Origin: an uncultured Lachnospiraceae bacterium | Lineage (GTDB): Bacteria; Bacillota; Clostridia; Lachnospirales; Lachnospiraceae | Assembly (NCBI GenBank): GCA_937915975.1 | Contig: CALGGL010000006.1 | Span: 1-9,604, forward strand | Direction of reading: 5' to 3' | Length of the DNA: 9,604 nt | Shown: positions 6,632-9,604 of the stretch, piece by piece | How positions within the stretch are numbered: the stretch's first letter is position 1 | Layout of the letters: every line of letters begins with the position of its first letter | Made by a program: the position numbers and the translations under genes | Notes under the pieces: generated by a model | Databases searched by the model: none | Told to the model about the DNA's origin: nothing | What the model saw: only the letters and a program-made list of their open reading frames with translations

Positions 6632-9505
6632 TTAAGGTGCTTCGGTCGGTGCTTCCGTAGGTGCCTCCGTAGGCGCCTCGGTAGGCGCTTCCGTAGGCGC
6701 TTCCGTAGGCTCAGGTTGAGGATTTGTTCCTCCGTCACCTATAAACGAAACGCTGATATTGGCATTTTCCTGAATATCGTTAAATGTGTAGCTTGTTACC
6801 GCTCCCACACTTTGTCCGTTTACAACAACATCCAAAATTGTAAAGCCTTCGTCCGGCGTAATATAGAATGTAACAGTCGAGCCCCTTGCACAATTTACGG
6901 AAGGAGAAATTGTTCCTCCCGAGCCGGCAGCCGATGTTATGGACACCTCATCTGGAAGCTCCGGATGCAAAGGACAGATTTCTTCAGTGAAATCATAACC
7001 CTCTGTACTCTCCCCACCTGATGTGCTTACGAGTTTTTTATTACCTGTCGTTTCATCTATATCAACCGTAAATGTAACAGTATCAGGGCACTGTGATGTA
7101 GCTATGCACTTAGACTCCCGGCAGAAAGTATAGGTAGCATGTCCCGGACATCTCTGATCCGGTACATCTGCAGCCGCATAATAATCCGTAAATGTCGGGC
7201 AGCCCTCTCCCGGAAGCTTACCGGTAAGCTGACACAGAGAAACAGTGGTAATTCCATCAGGTCTCTCAAAATCAACCGATGGATCCTGACCCTCCATAAC
7301 GGCTATCTGATCCATAATATCTCTCCACATTCTGCAGTGAAGACTCTGATTATATCCACCCATATTAATATTGGAATCAAAGCCCATCCATATGGATGCC
7401 GTATAGTATGGTGTCATACCGCAGAACCATAAATCATATGTGTTCGAAGTAGTACCTGTTTTTCCTGCACATTTTATACCTGTGGTCATTCTTGCCGAAC
7501 CACCGGTACCTCCGTTTAAAACTGACTTCATGGCTTCTATGAGCTGCCATGATGTGGTTTCCTTCATTACTCTTCTTGTTGTAGGAGTAGTATTGTCAAT
7601 TACTATGTTTCCCTCATGATCAACAACCTTTGAATATACAACCGGCTTAACATATACACCGTTATTTGCTATAGCACCGTATGCTGCGGTCATTTCATAA
7701 GTAGTTACACCATTTGTAAGTCCTCCGAGTGCTGTTGCCTGATTTATATCCGAGATAATATTACCGTCAGAATCAACATCATAATCAACAATTGTCGTTA
7801 AACCAACATCAACGAGATATTGATATGCAAGCTCAGGTGTGGCAACGGTTATCGCCTTAACGGCTATAACATTCATCGAATCCTGAATAGCTTTTCTTAC
7901 AGTAACAGGACCTCTGTAGGAATTACCCCACCAGTTATGAACCATAACACCGTTGGCGTATTTTAAAGGTTCATCTGTAAACGGCATGGCGAGACCGCCT
8001 CCGCACGCATCTATAAGCGGCAGATACGCAGCCAGTATCTTAAATGTAGAACCCGGCTGTCTCGGTGAATCTGTTGCCCTGTCAAGACTTCGGTTGGTGG
8101 TTTTGTCTCCTCGTCCTCCGACTATCGCCTTAACATAACCCGTGTGCTGATCGTAAATCGTAAATGAGAACTGAGGCTGTGGAGAAGTTACAAATCTCTC
8201 TCCGCTGAATGTTCCTCCGGTCCTTATCAGCATAGCTTCCTTAAACTCGTCGGCAGCCGCTCGTGCGGCATCTTCGTTTTGATATATGTTATTGTACTTT
8301 GAATCTCCTGTCTTATCCCTATAATACTTCAAAAGATGTCCTATAGAGTAATTGTGTACCGTTTCTCCGTCGGCATCAAGAATTGTCAGGTCATAATCAA
8401 GACCTACTCTTGTTCCGTCTCCGTAATAGCTTGTATCATTTATTACATTATCGCATATTTCCTGTATAGCCTTATCCTGTACGGAATAAACGGAATAACC
8501 TCCGGTAAAAATAAGCTGTGATGCTTCCTGCTTTGTACAGCCGTAAAGCTCCATAAAATCATTCTCAAGGTCTACGAGAATCTTATCAGTGTAATATGAA
8601 TAAACATCTCCCTCTGCTTCCTTAATTTCCTGAACCTGCGCTATTCTACCGAATACATCGTCAGCCATAGCCTCATCAAACTGAGCCTGAGTTATATAAT
8701 CAAGCTCAAGCATCTTTTTAAGAACTCTTTCTCTTCTCTTTGCGCTTTCCTCAGGAAATCTGGTAGGATCATACTTTGTAGGGTTCTGTGTAATACCTGC
8801 AATGGTTGCCATCTCGGATATTGTAAGCTCATCTATATCCTTATTAAAATACTTTGCCGATGCAGCCTGAATACCGTTAACACCACGTCCGAGATAAATG
8901 GTATTAAGATAGCACTCTATGATTTCCTCTTTTGTATATTTCTTTTCAAGCTCCATCGCAAGATACTGTTCCTGTATCTTTCTTTCAAGCTTGTCCATAA
9001 ATGTAGTCTCTCCGAGACCTACATTAAATACCTCATTTTTAATAAGCTGCTGAGTAATGGTTGATGCACCCTGATCGAAATTACCCGATCTTGCACCCTC
9101 AACAAAGGCACGCATAATACCTCTGACATCAATACCGTTATGTGTCCAATAACGCTCATCCTCTATCGCAACAAAGGCATTGATGAAATCCTTAGGTATA
9201 TCCTCATAATATACGTAAACACGGTTAGATCCTATTGTTGAAATCTCTGTCTCAGGATTACCGTTTGCATCATAGATAAAAGTTTTAAAGCCCTTAGGCA
9301 TAATACTGATCTGATTGATATCCGGTGCATTATCAAGTATTCCCTTCATCATTCCGAACACTGCGCCCGCACCTGCTATAACGATTGCTAAAAATGCGAG
9401 TAATACAATCTTTAATGCATTTACCAAGACTTTTCTTTTTATTCTCTGTGATTTGGAAACAAGCTTCTTCTGCTTTTTAATTGTTTCCGCCTTTGAATAG
9501 CCCAT
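6632..9505 (-). CDS. Class A penicillin-binding protein (PBP1A-like transglycosylase/transpeptidase) with InlB-like module and TEAP tail
   Basis: This membrane-anchored bifunctional enzyme polymerises glycan strands from lipid II and cross-links stem peptides outside the membrane. The product is 957 residues. A lysine-rich cytoplasmic stretch (5-25) precedes one membrane helix (about 29-52). The GT51 domain has EDERYWTHNG (115-124, catalytic E115), QGASTITQQLIKN (145-157) and RKIQE (175-179). The transpeptidase has SxxK as STFK (486-489, nucleophile S486), SMN (543-545) and KTGT (682-685), all intact. The extension beyond about 755 has cysteines at 758, 769, 786, 795, 800, 806, 844 and 872. 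An InlB B-repeat-like module (about 855-922) and six TEAP repeats (934-957) end the protein. There is no LPxTG anchor. ATG at 9505 is chosen because AGGAGG lies six bases before it; an upstream in-frame ATG at 9532 has no such support. The gene name could be pbpA, ponA or mrcA, so no symbol is given. Confidence 0.95.
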   Translation of the reverse strand: MGYSKAETIKKQKKLVSKSQRIKRKVLVNALKIVLLAFLAIVIAGAGAVFGMMKGILDNAPDINQISIMPKGFKTFIYDANGNPETEISTIGSNRVYVYYEDIPKDFINAFVAIEDERYWTHNGIDVRGIMRAFVEGARSGNFDQGASTITQQLIKNEVFNVGLGETTFMDKLERKIQEQYLAMELEKKYTKEEIIECYLNTIYLGRGVNGIQAASAKYFNKDIDELTISEMATIAGITQNPTKYDPTRFPEESAKRRERVLKKMLELDYITQAQFDEAMADDVFGRIAQVQEIKEAEGDVYSYYTDKILVDLENDFMELYGCTKQEASQLIFTGGYSVYSVQDKAIQEICDNVINDTSYYGDGTRVGLDYDLTILDADGETVHNYSIGHLLKYYRDKTGDSKYNNIYQNEDAARAAADEFKEAMLIRTGGTFSGERFVTSPQPQFSFTIYDQHTGYVKAIVGGRGDKTTNRSLDRATDSPRQPGSTFKILAAYLPLIDACGGGLAMPFTDEPLKYANGVMVHNWWGNSYRGPVTVRKAIQDSMNVIAVKAITVATPELAYQYLVDVGLTTIVDYDVDSDGNIISDINQATALGGLTNGVTTYEMTAAYGAIANNGVYVKPVVYSKVVDHEGNIVIDNTTPTTRRVMKETTSWQLIEAMKSVLNGGTGGSARMTTGIKCAGKTGTTSNTYDLWFCGMTPYYTASIWMGFDSNINMGGYNQSLHCRMWRDIMDQIAVMEGQDPSVDFERPDGITTVSLCQLTGKLPGEGCPTFTDYYAAADVPDQRCPGHATYTFCRESKCIATSQCPDTVTFTVDIDETTGNKKLVSTSGGESTEGYDFTEEICPLHPELPDEVSITSAAGSGGTISPSVNCARGSTVTFYITPDEGFTILDVVVNGQSVGAVTSYTFNDIQENANISVSFIGDGGTNPQPEPTEAPTEAPTEAPTEAPTEAPTEAP
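6635..6706 (-). repeat. Six tandem 12-bp units encoding TEAP at the C-terminus of the penicillin-binding protein
   Basis: Six in-frame 12-base units encode Thr-Glu-Ala-Pro and run up to the stop codon at 6632-6634. The copies differ at third codon positions (for example GCA or GCG, GAA or GAG, ACC or ACG), so the array is not a recent perfect expansion. A related PQPEP segment precedes it. The peptide is proline-rich and probably extended, a likely wall-spanning or spacer tail. Confidence 0.9.
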
Positions 9506-9511
9506 TTGCTG

Positions 9512-9517
9512 CCTCCT
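9512..9517 (-). promoter_or_regulatory. Ribosome binding site fixing the penicillin-binding protein start
   Basis: A perfect AGGAGG on the minus strand lies six bases before ATG at 9505. It falls inside the nine extra codons of the longer reading from 9532, so the shorter protein is preferred. Confidence 0.85.
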
Positions 9518-9579
9518 AATATATATATACAATATTTATAATTTGAATATGGACATAGAAACCCATCATCGCAATGCTC

Positions 9580-9588
9580 ATTATATCA
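9580..9588 (-). promoter_or_regulatory. Extended -10 promoter of the penicillin-binding protein gene
   Basis: The minus strand reads TGA then TATAAT (9585-9580), an extended -10 element. The expected -35 position is at or beyond the window edge. A perfect TTGACA at 9602-9597 is only 11 bases from the -10 and so is unlikely to be its partner. Transcription would start near 9573, giving a leader of about 68 bases with an AT-rich dinucleotide run (about 9519-9529). Confidence 0.55.
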
Positions 9589-9604
9589 GACTGAATTGTC
9601 AAAT

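Noticed and set aside
9519..9529. AT dinucleotide run upstream of the penicillin-binding protein gene as a phase-variable tract
   Set aside because: It is short, lies between the -10 element and the ribosome binding site rather than in a promoter spacer, and ordinary AT richness explains it.
9506..9532. Upstream extension of the penicillin-binding protein from an ATG at 9532
   Set aside because: The nine extra codons contain the AGGAGG site that serves the ATG at 9505.

Overview
The window is ordinary chromosomal DNA from a low-GC, Gram-positive anaerobe-like bacterium. All seven genes lie on the minus strand and are packed tightly, so the biological reading order runs from position 9604 down to 1. 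AT-rich codon use (many ATA isoleucine codons), sigma-A-type promoters, AGGAGG ribosome binding sites and the gene set point to Firmicutes. The style of the class A penicillin-binding protein (cysteine-bearing, TEAP-tailed) and of the NFACT protein suggests Clostridia, probably Lachnospiraceae. This placement rests on family resemblance and no database search was run. A DNPR motif in MurE predicts meso-diaminopimelate peptidoglycan.

Layout in transcription order. (1) 9505-6632: a bifunctional class A penicillin-binding protein with its own extended -10 promoter, an InlB-repeat-like module and six TEAP repeats at the extreme C-terminus. (2) 6545-5109: glgA, glycogen synthase, behind another extended -10 promoter. 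(3) 5027-3234: rqcH, the NFACT ribosome-quality-control factor, separated from glgA by a perfect 15-bp hairpin. (4) 3112-2234: a yicC/yloC-family ribonuclease with a TTG start, preceded by the best promoter in the window (TTGCAT-17-TATAAT). (5) 2215-1598: gmk, guanylate kinase. (6) 1584-1351: rpoZ, RNA polymerase omega. (7) 1291-1: murE, truncated by the window edge and preceded by a hairpin plus T-tract.

The last four genes look like one operon (yicC-gmk-rpoZ-murE) joining RNA turnover, GMP phosphorylation, RNA polymerase assembly and cell-wall precursor synthesis. The order rqcH-yicC-gmk-rpoZ resembles the Bacillus subtilis yloA-yloB-yloC-remA-gmk-rpoZ-coaBC region, but without yloB and remA and with murE downstream. 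The penicillin-binding protein and murE are both cell-wall genes but sit in different transcription units. glgA stands alone, with no other glycogen gene in view.

No intergenic gap exceeds about 125 bp, and I saw no RNA genes, mobile elements, CRISPR arrays or phage genes. I did not find a convincing undescribed system. The points worth a second look are a D-to-E change at a key RqcH position, the hairpins in front of murE and rqcH, the decorated C-terminus of the penicillin-binding protein, and the rearranged gmk-rpoZ neighbourhood.
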